Source: Lytechinus pictus (lineage: Eukaryota; Echinodermata; Echinoidea; Temnopleuroida; Toxopneustidae). Taken from it: a DNA stretch of 64,000 nt. This document shows, one piece after another, positions 12,902-26,587 of this stretch (positions are counted from its first letter, which is position 1; every line of letters starts with the position of its first letter). Made by a program: the position numbers and the translations under genes. The notes below the pieces were generated by a model. It worked only from the letters and a program-made list of their open reading frames with translations, was not told the origin of the DNA and did not search any database. Location: assembly GCF_037042905.1 (NCBI RefSeq), contig NC_087247.1, positions 58,613,920 to 58,677,919 on the forward strand, given 5' to 3'.

Positions 12902-14794
12902 GGAGCCATCAATAATGAGTATCTTGGTTAGGATGTTGTGGTTGATTAATACAAGGACTTGGCATGGTATTGTTGATAATCATATAATCTCTGAGAGAAA
13001 AACCCTTGATGTTAACCATTTATTTGAAACATGATGGTAGGTAATTAACAATTATTCTGTGACAAGGTAAATTGAATCGAGAAATAACTGTGATATCAGA
13101 TAATTTGCTGTTTATTTGGTGCAGTTATTCATCTGTATCTGCATTCAGATTGTGTGGAACAGGTTTGCCTGTCATAGCAGTCATAACCAATAACAGACAA
13201 ACAGGGTAATAGCATAGATATTGTCTGAAACTTGAGTTTTCCATCTATTTGAACATTAAATGTATTCCATCCATATATTTTTCTATAAAAAATATGCAAC
13301 TGTTATATTGCCCTTAATACAATAGTTTTAAGCACTAGCAGTGTCGTAGCCCCTACAATATTTCATTGTTCTCTCATTTGCTGACTATTCCAAGGTAAAA
13401 ATGTACTTCCCTTCCAGTGAATGTTAAAAGTAAGAAAGAGTACTTTAGTCTTATACTGATTTAAATAAATGGTTCTAGTACCATCTAGGCGACATCCCAT
13501 TATCTGCAGCATCATTACAGAATGGATATATTTACTTATCAGCTATTCTCCCTATTATCTCTTTATAGCTTTTGTTTCACATTGCACAATTTGTGGTACT
13601 AGGCATAGTATATTGTGCAAGTCATCCTGGACATTACAGACTGTCCTAAATTAAATGCTATAGGTCACAATCTCCTGATTTCAAGAAGAGCCGTCATTAC
13701 CCCCTCCCCCTGACATTTGAAAGTACATTATTACATTTTGTACCTCAGATTTTGTAATCAAGTACTGAAATATACAATCGCCAGCAAACTATATGAATAC
13801 AATGCAACAAAATTCCATTTTATTCAAATGAAAGTTGAAAGAATTGCAGCACTCAATTGATCTACATTCTTTCTTTTGATTTTTATTTTTGTACGCAATG
13901 GAAAATATCTATCTTTGCACTGATGGAATTAGATATCTCTAATTGTAATTTACTTTTATATCTTTCAATAATAGATGACTACCGTATGCATTTGTCACGG
14001 GATTTTCAATTATAAGCGGAATTTCCTTTCAGAATGAAATATATATTTAAAAAACACTGTTCATTTTAGTTTGGCTCACATTTATTAAAAAAAAAACAAT
14101 TTCAACGTTTACATTATTAATTTTGATAAAACAAATTTGTCAAAAAATAATTTTTGAATTAAGAACTGTTCTTATTATTCAGTCTTAAGAATAATTAGAC
14201 AATAATTAACTTCAAATTTCCTTGTAAGCATTTCCAGAGATATTGCATATTTTTACCCTGTTCCAATAATAGCAGGGGGGTATCTTTTTAGGTCTGTTGC
14301 TATGGTCTAAAAAAAACTAAAATATTTCTTCTCTGTATCTTTTAATGAATTAATATTTTAGAGTTTTACATGAATATTAAGACAGTCTCAATATTTTGCT
14401 ACGCGTAATCATAAATGGTCTCTTCATGATCCTGCAATGGTATTCCATCATGCAAAATCTAAGATGGAGTGCATGAATTATAATTATGATATTGGATTGG
14501 CATATTGTTAGTAGAATATGTGCAAATTTTGGCACACAACTATTATTATCACTATTTATTAGAAAAAAGGCTTATCCATTATTATCTAAGACCCATGTTA
14601 CACCATGTAACTACATTTGTAGTATTACTCTGATTACTCTTGGAGTCTTTCTAATGACTTTGAGAGACATTTCACTAATTTGGACATACTTTGGAGTACT
14701 CAGACTTGTCTATCAAGTCCACAATCACAAGGTCTAACAAATGATAAAAGATATATCTCCTCCTTATTAAGAAAAATCTCCTAAGTACAATAGA
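12902..14794. other. Intergenic, no gene recognised
   Basis: AT-rich sequence with chance frames only (for example 13469-13654 and 14486-14737, both without recognisable motifs). Confidence 0.5.
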
Positions 14795-14974
14795 ATTGCA
14801 GTGATAAGGACACCCTCCAATAGGGTTTTATACCTTGGTCTCGTCTGCGATTTAGGAAAAGAACACCTGGATACTGCTGATATCTCTAGGAAACAATGTC
14901 AAACTTATCTAGTCAAACAACTCCCCTATCTAGCTGAACAACTCAAATATGTTAAATTGGCTATTGTCTGCTAA
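14795..14974 (+). other. Unidentified 59-codon open segment, possible exon remnant
   Basis: The plus strand reads IAVIRTPSNRVLYLGLVCDL, then about 39 further residues including GKEHLDTADISRK and LAEQLKYVKLAIVC, before TAA at 14972-14974. The composition (Lys/Glu/Gln mixed with Leu/Val) looks more like coding sequence than its AT-rich surroundings. It lacks an ATG and is preceded by ACAATAG, usable as a splice acceptor. I do not recognise it. It could be an exon of an unseen gene, a fragment of a retroelement ORF, or chance. Confidence 0.25.
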
Positions 14975-15094
14975 AGCTACATTTCTTAGAATACCAAGGT
15001 AAAAAATTGTACAACTGTCCTTCTAAATTTTCTTAATTTTGCCATTGTTAAATGATAACCTAATAGGATTTTTTCATTGTTATTGCCTCATTAA

Positions 15095-15145
15095 AGGGGG
15101 GGGGGGATTCTACCCCAACAAAATAGTTGATTTGAATAAATAATA
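15095..15145. repeat. Fragment of the 8508/25982 foldback MITE end
   Basis: TACCCCAACAAAATAGTTGA and the following TTTGAATAAA match the left end of the foldback MITE, after a TTAAAGG-like start with an expanded G run. Only the terminus remains, and it abuts the SINE tail. Confidence 0.5.
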
Positions 15146-15366
15146 AGGATAATAATAATAAAAATAGTATATTTACCCTGGGTAGCCACTTTAGTTCTGA
15201 AAACTGTTCACCCAGCAGGGTTATAATTACCATTCTATAAATTTCTTCATGCCAGGTACCCATGTACCTCACCTGGTTGAAGGAAATCATGCCATGGCTT
15301 GGAATTGAACACACATCCCTCAGATTGAAAGCCAAGAGTCATAACCACTGGACCATGATGCCCCCT
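15130..15366 (-). mobile_element. tRNA-derived SINE
   Basis: Read on the minus strand from 15366: GGGGGCATCATGGTCCAGTG carries an A-box-like TGGTCCAGTGG, followed by TTCAATCTGAGG and a B box GTTCAATTCC (promoter of RNA polymerase III). An unrelated body follows and ends in an ATT-rich simple-repeat tail. The head has an acceptor-stem and anticodon-like layout but is not an intact tRNA gene. Confidence 0.8.
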
Positions 15367-15399
15367 ATAGAAAAAATCAAATGTACTTAAATGCTGAAA

Positions 15400-18300
15400 A
15401 ATTCACCAAATTCAGATGTAAAATAAGAATGATATTTCACAGTTAGGCTTAATTCGTGAACCATTGCCAAGTGATAATTCATAAAATTGTATTAGTTGAG
15501 TTACTCTTATTTTTTATCCAAAATAAAAACATGAAAAGTCATATCAAATCCTTATTTTCTTTGGATTTGCAAACAAAATGTGGTCTCTCAATTTCAATTA
15601 TCTTTTTTTTTTAATGTAACAAACTTCATTTTATAATTGACTTCTCCAGCTTTTAAGGTCACCATAGGATTTTCTTGATATGTTTTATATTCAGTATAAC
15701 TCTAGATATCTCTATTTACACTGAAACTGTTTGATTTTAGCTCCTAAAATAGTTTCAATTTTATTTTGAGCTATGGTTGATTGCATTCCACAGTCACTTA
15801 GTGATTTTGGACATTGTTTCCATGACATCCAAACAGTGATGTCTCTTAAAGGATGGGTTGTTTGCACTTCAGTTTTGTGGTTACTTTTTACAAGGACCAA
15901 CCCCTGGATTATAAAGTATACTGCACAATTGGTGCTTCACCTTAAAACCTTTGGCACAGTTACAGCCTTTCACATGAAGTGTCTTTATTTTAGATATAGA
16001 AGAAGTTATAGAAAGTTTTGGAAGTAAATCATGCCTCATTTGTATATGATCATTCAGATTAGAGTTCAAGTTATTTCTATCATTCTTATTGCATCTAAAG
16101 GGAAATGATAATTCAGTTTAGGCCTAATTCATTTAAAATTCAGTGTTTTTGTTTGACTATCAATACAGAAAATGATAAAATATCACTTCGTTTAGATGTA
16201 TGAAGTATTTTGTTTTCAATTTCCATGTCCAGTATGTAACAAATATCAGTGTATTAACCCTATTTTTTTCTCTCCCCCTCTCTCTCCCCCATCTCTCTTT
16301 TTCCATGTTTCACTCTTCATTTTCCTCTCCCTTCTTTCTTTCTATCCATCTTTCTTTGTTATCTTCTCATGATGGTTTCCTCTGATGGATGTGCTTTGTC
16401 TGTGCTCATCCTTGGTTTGATGCTATAAAGGTAAGTGATATCTATAAAAAAATGTAACTCACTCATTATAAACAATATTTGGCTCATCTTATTAACTATA
16501 TTATCAATAAAGTACAACATCAATTAACATTTGAGGTGATTGTGTAACATTGGATTTGAGAAATTTTCCTCATTGTGAATAAATTGTGGTAAATATATTT
16601 GTGAAGCTAATGATTTAGTATTTTTTCTCATATCAGTTATTGTTTTTGGAGTTTCACAAATAGAAATTATACACTTCTCTGTAATTTCTATCACATCATG
16701 GCCCTGTATGACAGTCTTTACACTGGTTCAATCTCTGTCAAACCAACAATTGCTCTTAGTCTTACGTTCCATCTCTAAATATATGATTCCGTAATTTTTT
16801 CAGAAGCATACAATGATAAAGTAACTTAAAAATTTTCCTTAACATTCAAATCAACATGAAGGTTCAGCATCTAGGGTTGTGTATAGTTTAGCCTGTTCAA
16901 TTTATTTTCACAAGTCACCAGTAATCAGATATTATTTACTACTTTATGGAAATGTCTCAGGGCACATTGAAGATCTCTTTCTGGTAGATGTTTTTTTCTT
17001 TTTTTCTTTTTCTTCAATCTATTGCTTTTTAAGTAATGATCAAAATAAAGACTGTTTGTTGAAGGTGTATTTTGCTAAATGGCATTCTTGGTATGGATTA
17101 GCTAGTTGTACTTGTCTCAGCCATGGAATAGTATCTCCTTGATAACCTAAAATAATCAATATCTTAAACATCTTGCATAGCGCCATCTCCAGTGTGATTC
17201 CTTGCAATGATAACCAGTGAGATTGGATCATCGACCTTTTATTCTCTCCTATCATCCACTTAAGAGTTTACACCACTCAATAAATAATCATGGGGTCCTG
17301 CTGATAGAGAAGTTTAGAGAAGAAGAGCTCTCCGTTATGAAATAAAACAAGAATTATGTAGATTAGACTAGACACGGTAGATTGGAAGAGCTGTATAAGC
17401 ACTACAAGGATTTAAAACAAATCCACGGTTGCAGTGAATCTGATTAGTAATGAGCCAAATGTTGGATTTATTTCAAATCCTAATAATTCATTCTAAAAGC
17501 ATATTTAAATCTTTTGGATGATAAATTAGCTTTCATATTATTTCAAATCAAATCTTTTTAATAAAAAAATGTGTATAGCAATCAACAAGATTGTAATCAT
17601 TATTCACAGCCACTTTGGATTTGTATTAAATCCTTTAGAATTCTAGTTGTATCTGACGTATATGGAAACTTCACCAGCATATGAATTGTAATGATTTTTT
17701 GATGACCCATGTTAGCATGGGATGTTTTGGGAGGGATGGTTTTCTTCTTTTCGTTTTAAACCCAGATAATTGTTTTACTTGTGTTACAAGATAAAGGGAT
17801 TCTTCTAATCATACAATACCCCCCCTTGCGCATGCTTTCTCCCTCTCTCTTTGTTTTCGTATCCTGTTTCCTTCAAGACCTCTTTGACTATCTTCAAAGG
17901 GTGACCATGAACTTGAGTCAACAAGATAATTGAAATTCCAGGGAGTCTATTTCAAACCTCTTTGACTGTTTCTATGACAACAACCCTACTTCACCTGTAG
18001 AATATGCAAATCAAAGTCGGGTAGGAAGCCTATGCCTCATTCAGATTTATAGCTCATAGATCATACCTTGTATATATATCAGACCAATAGGAAATATATT
18101 ATTTAGAAGATGATGTGAACTTGATTCACATGCTTAAGACTTGTTCAAACGGAAGTAGGAGGAACTGTCTATGTAAATCATATCTGCATTGTCATCCAAT
18201 TGAAAATGTTTGAAGTTGTGCCAAGTTGATTTTGTATGTAAGAAAACATATTGCATAAAACTAGAAAATGATGAAAAGTAAAATAAGACTTGCCTTTTCT

Positions 18301-20755
18301 CTTCAAACCACATTTGGTGCACAGATTTAAATTACTATTTGGGTGATTGTAAAATAATAACAATGAACTGGAGAAATAACTTAAATGATGTAATTCATTT
18401 CAATATAATGTCAACTCAATTGCTATGATCACAGTGACTTTGCAAACGTTACAATGAGCAATTAAAATTGTTCATTGTAATGTAAGAGTAGCTTGTATGA
18501 ATGCTTCCTATCCATGATGATTATTTTAATGATTCATGATCACAGATGGTAAATAGACGGGTGGTAGCTTCATGAAATGAAGTTTAGTATCTGATATCAC
18601 CAGGTGTTCAACATTAGATTAGTTGGTTTGTAAAAAATATTAACTTTGTACACATTTTAAATATGTATCATTTACCCACTACTTTTTTATTTATTCTTGA
18701 TTTTTATTTTTCTTTGGTGGGTAGATTTTCAACATATTTTATTTCCTTCATGAGTCTTTATTTACATCTTTCTCTTTCTGTCTAATTCTCTTTCCCTGTC
18801 TCTCACTATATGTATGTCTCTCTCTCTCTCTTAATTTATAGTTTCACTTCGATCTCTTCCATCTCACTGGACTTAATCACTTCATCTCCATTTTGTTTTT
18901 TTTTTACATTTCTATCGCAATGATTCTTTTTTTTTCCTTGTGAAATTCCGTCATTGCTTTAGATTTGCTTCACTTGGTTCATTGTCTATTTGAAATCATT
19001 CTGTAATTTCAAACAAGAACAGAATTGTGAGTCATCAATACCATGTAGACAAAAAAAAACTAAAAAGCACTTCCAGTCAAACCTTGAACTTGAGTTGTCA
19101 TGAAGGCCATTTGATATGAGAGCGTAGAACATTTACAGTATATAGTCTCACTTTCAGTTGCAACTACTCTGATTGTATCTGCTATTATCTTGACTGTAAC
19201 CTATGTTGCCAAACATTACTGTTTTACTTGTACTGTGTGATTTATGTGAATCATTTAATCACTTAACATATTTTATTGTTATATATAAGACCCCCTCCCA
19301 ACATTTCAGTTTCCTAGTGTTTGAATATGTCAGGTATGTTTTTTTTTCAACTAGCAAAGCATATATTCAGTACTTCAGTATATTCTAATACTTTACATTT
19401 TGGTCACGAATGGCTTTTAATCTTTCCCTCAATATACATACCTCATGCCTTCCTGAATGCCTCTTCTGATTTTCTATCAATACTATTTGATAAACAAAGT
19501 AACCTAATGCTTTATTTGAACCTTTAATAGGAAAACATCAAATATATATGGATACATAATCTTTGAAAGATAATGTTCATTCATGTATATCTTTTCTGAA
19601 ATGTACATACTTGTTGAACAAAAATAAATCTGTTTTGCAGGGTTCTCGTTTTTTCCTTGCAAATATGTACCAAGAAGTGCAAGGAGACCGTAGGGGTTAT
19701 AATTGCAGTGTCTGCGATTCTAGTTCAGTCAGATTGTGGGTCAGTGAATGTGAACTTTTGTAAGAGTACAAAAACTGTTAGTCTGAGATGCTATTCTATA
19801 CCCCTCCCCCACCTGTATACCGAAATACTTTCAAAGATTATCTGCTCATGGAGGAGAATGAGGTAGGAACACAGACTCATTAGTCTTATCACAATGATAT
19901 ATTTTGAACAAATTAAGAAATGTAGAAGGAAATGGCATGATGTAAATGCCTTTCTTGCTATCAAATGGATACTTGATTAATTTCATTAAAGGCTTTGTAA
20001 TATCATTGGACCTGTGGGATGGGATCTATATGAACACCCCCTTGCCACACCCCTTCCCCTTCCTCTTTGAATACCATCTCTGAATATCATGCTATGAGGT
20101 TACGTTGAGCTTGTTGAGATCTTGCTGAGAGCATCACCTTGCAATAGTTTCAGGCCTACACGCCTCCAATCATTTAGGTTTAGATATATCATATAGTTCC
20201 ATCTCTGATATTTCACTCCTGCTGAATGTGATTACTTTATTGGGCAGAGGTTACATAAAGATCACCAGTACCATAGCATCAAACAGCAGGAATGATTGTA
20301 AGATTTTGATAGTTTTAGTTGTAGAACTGAAACCATCTGCTGTCTACATCCAGCATTCTTTGTCACCTTTCGTAGCTCCAAAAAATTATGTTGTCTTTTG
20401 TCGTCATCCTGAAAAATATTAAATATCTTTATTGATTTGTTTCCCCCTAAACAAACATTTTGTCCATTTCAAAGGCATTCATGGGTGGTAAGGTCATACT
20501 AGGCAAAAACATTGCAAAGCTTCAAATGTTTAAGGGAGATAATGGGTTGCTGAACTAATTTAGTTTTATTGCTCCTTTTTTTTTGGGGGGGGGGTCTGAT
20601 GTGAATGGTTTAATCCAATTGCCACATTTGCTGACAACTTGGTTTTCCAATGTGATCTCAAAGTATACATAGTATCATCCCACACAAATTGTGAGTCACC
20701 GGATACCAGAATCACCCAATGTATTGGTATCAGTCAGTTCTTATTGAACTTCTAG
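15400..20755. other. Intergenic, no gene recognised
   Basis: AT-rich with CT-rich low-complexity stretches at 16260-16350 and 18770-18840. Frames over 60 codons here show no domain, no conserved cysteine pattern and no splice support. Confidence 0.5.
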
Positions 20756-21754
20756 TATGCTTTTCACACTGCACATATTTTCCTTAACCCCAGGAAATTG
20801 GTGGGGCTAAGGGGGGGGGGGTCTTAGCCCCACCAATGTTTTAACAAAGTGGGCTAGCACGGTAAATATTACGTTACTATCTGGCCCTGCAAAAAAAAAG
20901 GGTTAGCCGGCTAATTGCGGTGCTAAGAGATGCAGTGTGAAACGAAACCGGGCTAAGGAAAAGTGGGGTAAAGCATAAGCCAATCACAGAAGTCGAAATT
21001 GCATGTTAATCACGCTCTGTGTGGCAAAATCATCAATATTCATGAGCTGATAGTCCGGGAATAAGGCATTAACCCTGGCTAAGCAAATAGTATGGGGTTA
21101 AGAAAGACAGTGTGAAACAAAAAAAGAGAGTAGTATGGGGTTAACCCTTTGAACCCGATAGGCCGGAATACCGGCCTACCAGTGAACGCGCATATACCCG
21201 ATAGGCCGGAATACCGGCCTACAGCCATGTGACTTCAAAATGTCAGGTGATCTTTTACAATGACGTCATCTCTCTAGTACGTACGTAGCAAAACGTATAG
21301 GAATATTTCGTCGATAATTTCAGTCAAGGGCGGCAATGGTTTCGGAAGGTTTGGCATAAAAAATTGCCAAAATATGCCACTTTTTGTGGTTATGTGTGGT
21401 AACACACGGTGTAATACGCAGCGAGTCACGTGCTTACTATGGGGAAGCAACTGATATATCTGACTTTGGTAAAAACAGTGATTTTGAGCCCAAAACAGAC
21501 ACTAAAGTTGATATTTCTGTTTGTAGACTAGGTCTACGGGAAGGTAAACAACTCCAGTCGGCTCGGTCCGGGTACTAGCGGGGGGAAGATGCCGTTGGGT
21601 CTCATATCATGGGAATTTGTGAATGTGGTCAATATGTGCAAATTATTCAGGGTCAAGGTCACCACCGCCCCTAATAATGTAGGGCTCAAAGGGTTAAGGA
21701 TAGTCCGGCGTTAAGAATAGTATGGGGTTAAGGAAATGAAGTGTGAAAAGCATA
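20756..21754. mobile_element. TIR element carrying a nested insertion
   Basis: Left TATGCTTTTCACACT and right AGTGTGAAAAGCATA are inverted, each continuing into CCTTAACCCC / GGGGTTAAGG. Both sides are flanked by TAG, consistent with a 3-bp target duplication. TATGGGGTTAAG-type motifs recur inside. Without the nested insert the element is about 450 bp. Confidence 0.75.
21145..21693. mobile_element. Nested piggyBac-like non-autonomous element (TTAA duplication)
   Basis: TTAA lies at 21141-21144 and again at 21694-21697, flanking inverted CCCTTTGAACCC and GGGCTCAAAGGG. The TTAA target and CCC-starting ends are typical of piggyBac. Inside are two copies of the palindrome TAGGCCGGAATACCGGCCTA (near 21160 and 21200). 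An Asp/Glu-containing frame at 21384-21578 (SDFGKNSDFEPKTD) might be a transposase N-terminal remnant, but that is weak. Confidence 0.8.
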
Positions 21755-21766
21755 TAGAAGTAATAT

Positions 21767-22202
21767 GGCCCAAATTCAAAAAGATGGTTTTGAATACCCA
21801 CGGTTGAATCCATGGCTTATACAGATTCATATATAAATTACGCCTAATTTAGCGTGTATCGGGCGTGTGTATAAAAAATGTCCAATGCTGATGCGCGCTT
21901 ATGTCACAGTGCGCCAAATTGATGCCTGTTACCATGGTTAGATACGCTATTTTATTCATGAGTCCACTGTTTGAAGAGTGGACTTATGAATAAAAACAGT
22001 GGACTCATGAATAAAATAGCGTGAATAACCACGGCAACAGGCGTCAGTTTGGCATACCGTGACAAAATCGCGCGTCAGCATTGGACATTTTTTGTACACG
22101 TGCCCGATACGCGCTAAATTAAGCGTAATTTATACAGGAAATCTGCATAAACCATGGATTCAACCGTGGGTTTTCAAAATACCACCTTTGTGAATTCGGG
22201 CC
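21767..22202. mobile_element. Foldback MITE, 436 bp
   Basis: An almost full-length imperfect palindrome: GGCCCAAATTCAAAAAGATGG-type left end against CCACCTTTGTGAATTCGGGCC-type right end, with GAATCCATGG against CCATGGATTC and TAAATTACGC against GCGTAATTTA further in. The centre near 21985 carries GTCCACTGTTT against AAACAGTGGAC. No coding sequence. Confidence 0.85.
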
Positions 22203-22297
22203 TTTGTGTTTGGTTTTTCCATCCACATTGGAGTGACATCACATGACAGAGTCCCATGTGTGCAAATTAGTGTCATGCTTCAGTTAGCTGTCACAAA

Positions 22298-22811
22298 GGG
22301 TGTGTTCAGTGTCGATTTTCAAATTTAAACAGCAACATGAATCATGATTGAAAACTCAATTCCAAAACTGACACCGAACACAAACACGTTCAGCGGTGCA
22401 TCATTCAGTGTCGAAAATATAAAGTCGTTTATAGGTTGATCGTATTTAAATTTCCCGCTTTCGTTAACGCAGCTTTAGTGCTCAGATTGACCCATCACAT
22501 GAAAGGTCAGTTCTGGCACCTGTTTATGTAGGCTTCCACTGCGAGAGCAAATTTAAAGTTTCATAACGCAACTGTGTTCAATGTCGCATTTGCGATGCTC
22601 AAGGTCGTAAATTTGAGCTGATTGTGTTTACGAACACATCTTTTTCAACGTTTAAATTTTTTCAGAATCGTGATTTGATAGACGTTTACTTTTACAACCG
22701 GGAATAGTAGACATAAACCCTTGTTTCTCATTAAATCTGCGTTTTGTAATCATGTTTTCAATCATGATCCATGTTGCTGTTTCGATTTGGAAACCGACAT
22801 TGAACACACCC
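22298..22811. mobile_element. Foldback element, 514 bp
   Basis: GGGTGTGTTCAGTGTCGATT at the left is mirrored by GACATTGAACACACCC at the right. The arms share CAGCAACATG and AATCATGATTGAAAAC in inverted orientation over about 60 bases. It lies about 100 bp from the preceding foldback element. Related arm sequence occurs at 1-712. Confidence 0.8.
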
Positions 22812-25128
22812 AAAAAAATTATCAAACAACCTTGGATTAACTTGTGTTAAGTGACTTGACATCTTTACCTTATTAATTTTCACCATTTTTATTTTTATAT
22901 TAGAGATCTTTTTCATCGTGTTTATTTTCATATTTTGAATTATAAGGTGGAAATTTTACTTTTTCCTACTTGCAGAGTTGATTTTTTTAGCATGGTTTTC
23001 TTCACCTTTAAAAAGGTGCATGAAGGTTCGCATTGTCATTGCAAAGGAAAAGGGATATTTTTGCAGTCTTTGTAAGAACAGTTATAACTATTTGATAAAT
23101 TTTTATTTGAAGATTTCTTTCAAAACTGTTGTATGATACTACCAATGAATTTGATATATGTAATTTCTCAAAATGCTGTCTCTTAGTCAGGGCTTGTACC
23201 TGTCTGAAAAAGTGTAGACCTGACTTTCCACAAAGCATCAAACTTTGTCTAGCATGTCACTCCTAATAAGAATACTCATCAAACTAATATTACTTTGCAA
23301 ATTATTGATGATTCTTAACCCATTTCAGAAAGATAGGCATATAGGGCATGCAAGTCTATAGGTTAGAGGTCATGTATTTTTTCATGATATTACATTTTCC
23401 CACTGATGAAGAAGATAGGGTAGGTGCAAGTGAGGAATAAGAAGGGGTAACCTGTTGAGTTATCTAAAATGCTGATGTAGGGTATTCACAATAAATTGGC
23501 ACTCACAACAACAACCCTCCTCCCCCCTCCGAACAATCTAAGAATCCTCTTTCCTTCCTCCCTCCTCATTCTATCACAAACTGTTTATCTTCAGATCCCA
23601 CTTCTACAGCAGTTCTATAGTCCTGTGGCTTCTGATGGTCATTGCTGCCAGTAAAGGATGACATTGAGTGCCAATAAGGATGTACCTACAAGGATATCCC
23701 AATGAAAACATAGACTGTAGGGTAATGTCAAGGATTTATGATACTATCTTTTATCCTTTATTAACTCTTCCTGGATTCCTTCTTTACCTAACAATCCCCA
23801 TCCCATTTATCTAAAAGAAAAATAGATAAATGATAATCCATATATTGATGAGAAAATAGTACCTTGTGACCTGACAATAAATCTAATTCAGTGTGAAATA
23901 TGTTCAATTGCTTATTTCCATTTTCCATCGATCAATGAAATTTAATTTTCAATTTGGCAGCATACACAATTCTGACAAAGATTTGTGAGGTTTTAAAGAG
24001 GTGTTGTTTTTGGATAAAGAAAATAATGTAAGGAGCTAACCATGGATAAAAAAAAAACATTAAAATGGTGTATGTATTATCCTGTGTATGAATTAACTTT
24101 TCTCTCATTTTGCAATAAAGGTAAACTAGTTCATCCTGCAGTGATGCTAGCAGGCAATGTTGTGATCATGCTGGTAATGTTTTAATCAATGTCAAGGGTA
24201 CTAGGGTACGCAAAGAAATACAGATGGGTAAGAATTACCTGAAGATATAATAAAATCATGCATCATGTTCTCTCAAGGTTAGCTGTAGCTTCATTAAATT
24301 TTTTTTCCTTCACTTGTTAAAGGTTAACACTTAATTCAAGTATACCTTTACCTTAAAAGCTGATAAATATTGCAAGTCAGGTGATCAAGATCTAAGGCCA
24401 GTAAGGATCAATAAACATTGACCATGGTGTGCTGTCAATGTAAAAAAAAACTTAATCAATGTTAAGACTGAATTTTCAAAATAATGTTCAAAGTATAAGT
24501 CTCTATTATATAAAAACTTCATGTAATGGTAATCAAGTGTCATCAAATGGATAAAAGTTGTTTGAGCCTTGAAAGCAAAAGGTAAATTAGTGTGGGAAAA
24601 TAATGTTTTTGCCACGTATGTGCACCTGCACAACTTAGTCAATTTAAAAAGTAGCATTACTGTCCTAGCCTTTAGAAACAAAAGTTATCTCATTCTATGA
24701 GATCAAGGAGCATCAAACTTTAAAATGAAATCAATTTATTTAGTTTCAAGACTTGTCATCACTTGAATCTAGATTTCTGCCATTGAACTACACTCATTTG
24801 AAGAGATTTAAAGAATGTCGACAAACTTTCATGACTGGGGTACATTGAACTCATGAGAATGAGCTACAGTAGAGGTAATAGCGTGACACTTTTCACATTC
24901 ATGAGATAGGATCATGATCTGTTTAAGACCAGAAACAGCAGGACATCATTTCATCCATCCTGACTCTAGATTAAAAAATACAACCCTCTATCTTTATTCT
25001 ATCACAGGTGTTGAGTTGTTTCAGTCTAGTCTCTGATATGTTGTAAATCAGATCATTGTCCTCAAACTTTCTAAGTCATCATGAAAAGTAATATTTTGAT
25101 GACTCATTGCATGAATCTACACCTATTA
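22812..25128. other. Intergenic, no gene recognised
   Basis: AT-rich, with isolated chance frames (23008-23241 and 24385-24681 minus) that lack motifs or splice context. Confidence 0.5.
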
Positions 25129-25451
25129 ATTGTGTCGGTGCTAAAACGCCCTGAAAGTGATCATTTCACTTTGTTCTGATTTAAAAAATTATCCATTTGG
25201 TTCCTGAAAATGGGCTAAACATTAGGCTTATAGTGTAAAAATACCATCCCAAATGTTTCAAAGTATTATATTTACAGGATCAATTTTATAACCTCGGAGA
25301 TGTAAACCAAAGTTTGAAATAATTGGGAGTTTAACACCACACTTTTGAGCAAAGCATTTGAGCAAAAACATACTTTACAGCATGCATAAGTGCATTGTGT
25401 AAGGGCATTTCTGCAACATTGCTAAGGGCGTTCTTGCATCGACACAACAAA
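25129..25451. mobile_element. Short MITE, ~320 bp
   Basis: TTGTGTCGGTGCTAAAACGC at about 25130 is the imperfect reverse complement of GGGCGTTCTTGCATCGACAC at about 25425-25444. The interior is non-coding. Confidence 0.6.
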
Positions 25452-25981
25452 TTTGCAGTATAATACAAATTTAAAAGAAAATTGACATTTGGAGTAAATA
25501 TAGTGATTTTTTTATACCAGTACATCCTATGAGAAAACAAGTGTCATGATGGTTATGTGTGTACATCTGTATGCTATTTTTAATCGATTTGAAATTTATG
25601 AATCATGTCTTATTCATATCTACCAGAAATATTTCAATTGAAATTAAATTTCTCACTCTCTATGACTAAATGTCGGTGAATCTTTCAAGGATATTATTAC
25701 AGTTCCTTGAAACGATCAACAGGTTGGAACCATTGTAGCATGGTGTTAGACACACCTTTGGTTTCCTGGTGACATCCTAGCCCTTTCTTTACACTAGTTC
25801 TGTCTGCTTGCACTGGCTATTTCCTTCTGTAAAGTATGTCAACCATACATCCCCTATGAATGTCCTCAACAGCTAGGCTGTTAATCTACTGAATATGAAT
25901 CTTGTTTCAAGACATATGCCAATGTGACAATACTGACATGGGGGGTGAGTGACAAGGGGCTTCTGCCTCTTAGATGTCATT

Positions 25982-26587
25982 AAAGGACAAGTCCACCCCA
26001 ACATAAAGTTTATTTGAATAAAAAGAGAAAAATCCAACAAGCATAACACTGAAAATTTCATCAAAATCGGATGTAAAATAAGAAAGTTATGACATATTAA
26101 AGTTTTGCTTAATTTCACATAACAGTTATATGCACATCCGGTCGGTATGCAAATGAGGAGACTGATGACGTCACACACTCAATATTTCTTTTGTATTTTA
26201 TTATATGAAATATGAAATATTATAATTTTTCCCTCATTGTCAAGTGAAACAACGATTAATTTCTCCCTGAACATGTGGAATTAGCATTGTTTAATACTAT
26301 ATGGTTTAGTCAAGTTGGTCCTTATTGTCAAATCTGTAAAAAATGAAATATTGTATAATTCAAACAATAAAAAACAAAAGAAATAGTGAGTGATGGACAT
26401 CATCGACCGACTCATATGTATGTCACTGAGTTGTGCATATCACTGTTTTGTGAAAAATAAGGGAAAGTTTAAAATGCCATACCTTTCTTATTCTACATCC
26501 GATTTTGATGAAATTTTCACCATTCTGCTAGTTTGATTTTTCTCTATTTATTCAAATCAACATTTTTGGGGGGTGGACTTGACCTTT
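25982..26587. mobile_element. Foldback MITE, copy 2
   Basis: TTAAAGGACAAGTCCACCCC at the left pairs with GGGGTGGACTTGACCTTTAA at the right: 19 of 20 positions, the best-preserved ends of this family in the window. The body matches 8508-9095 throughout. The TTAA at each edge may be target or terminus. Confidence 0.88.

Noticed and set aside
15290-15366. Functional tRNA gene
   Set aside because: A and B boxes are present but stems are degenerate and the sequence continues into a SINE body and tail.
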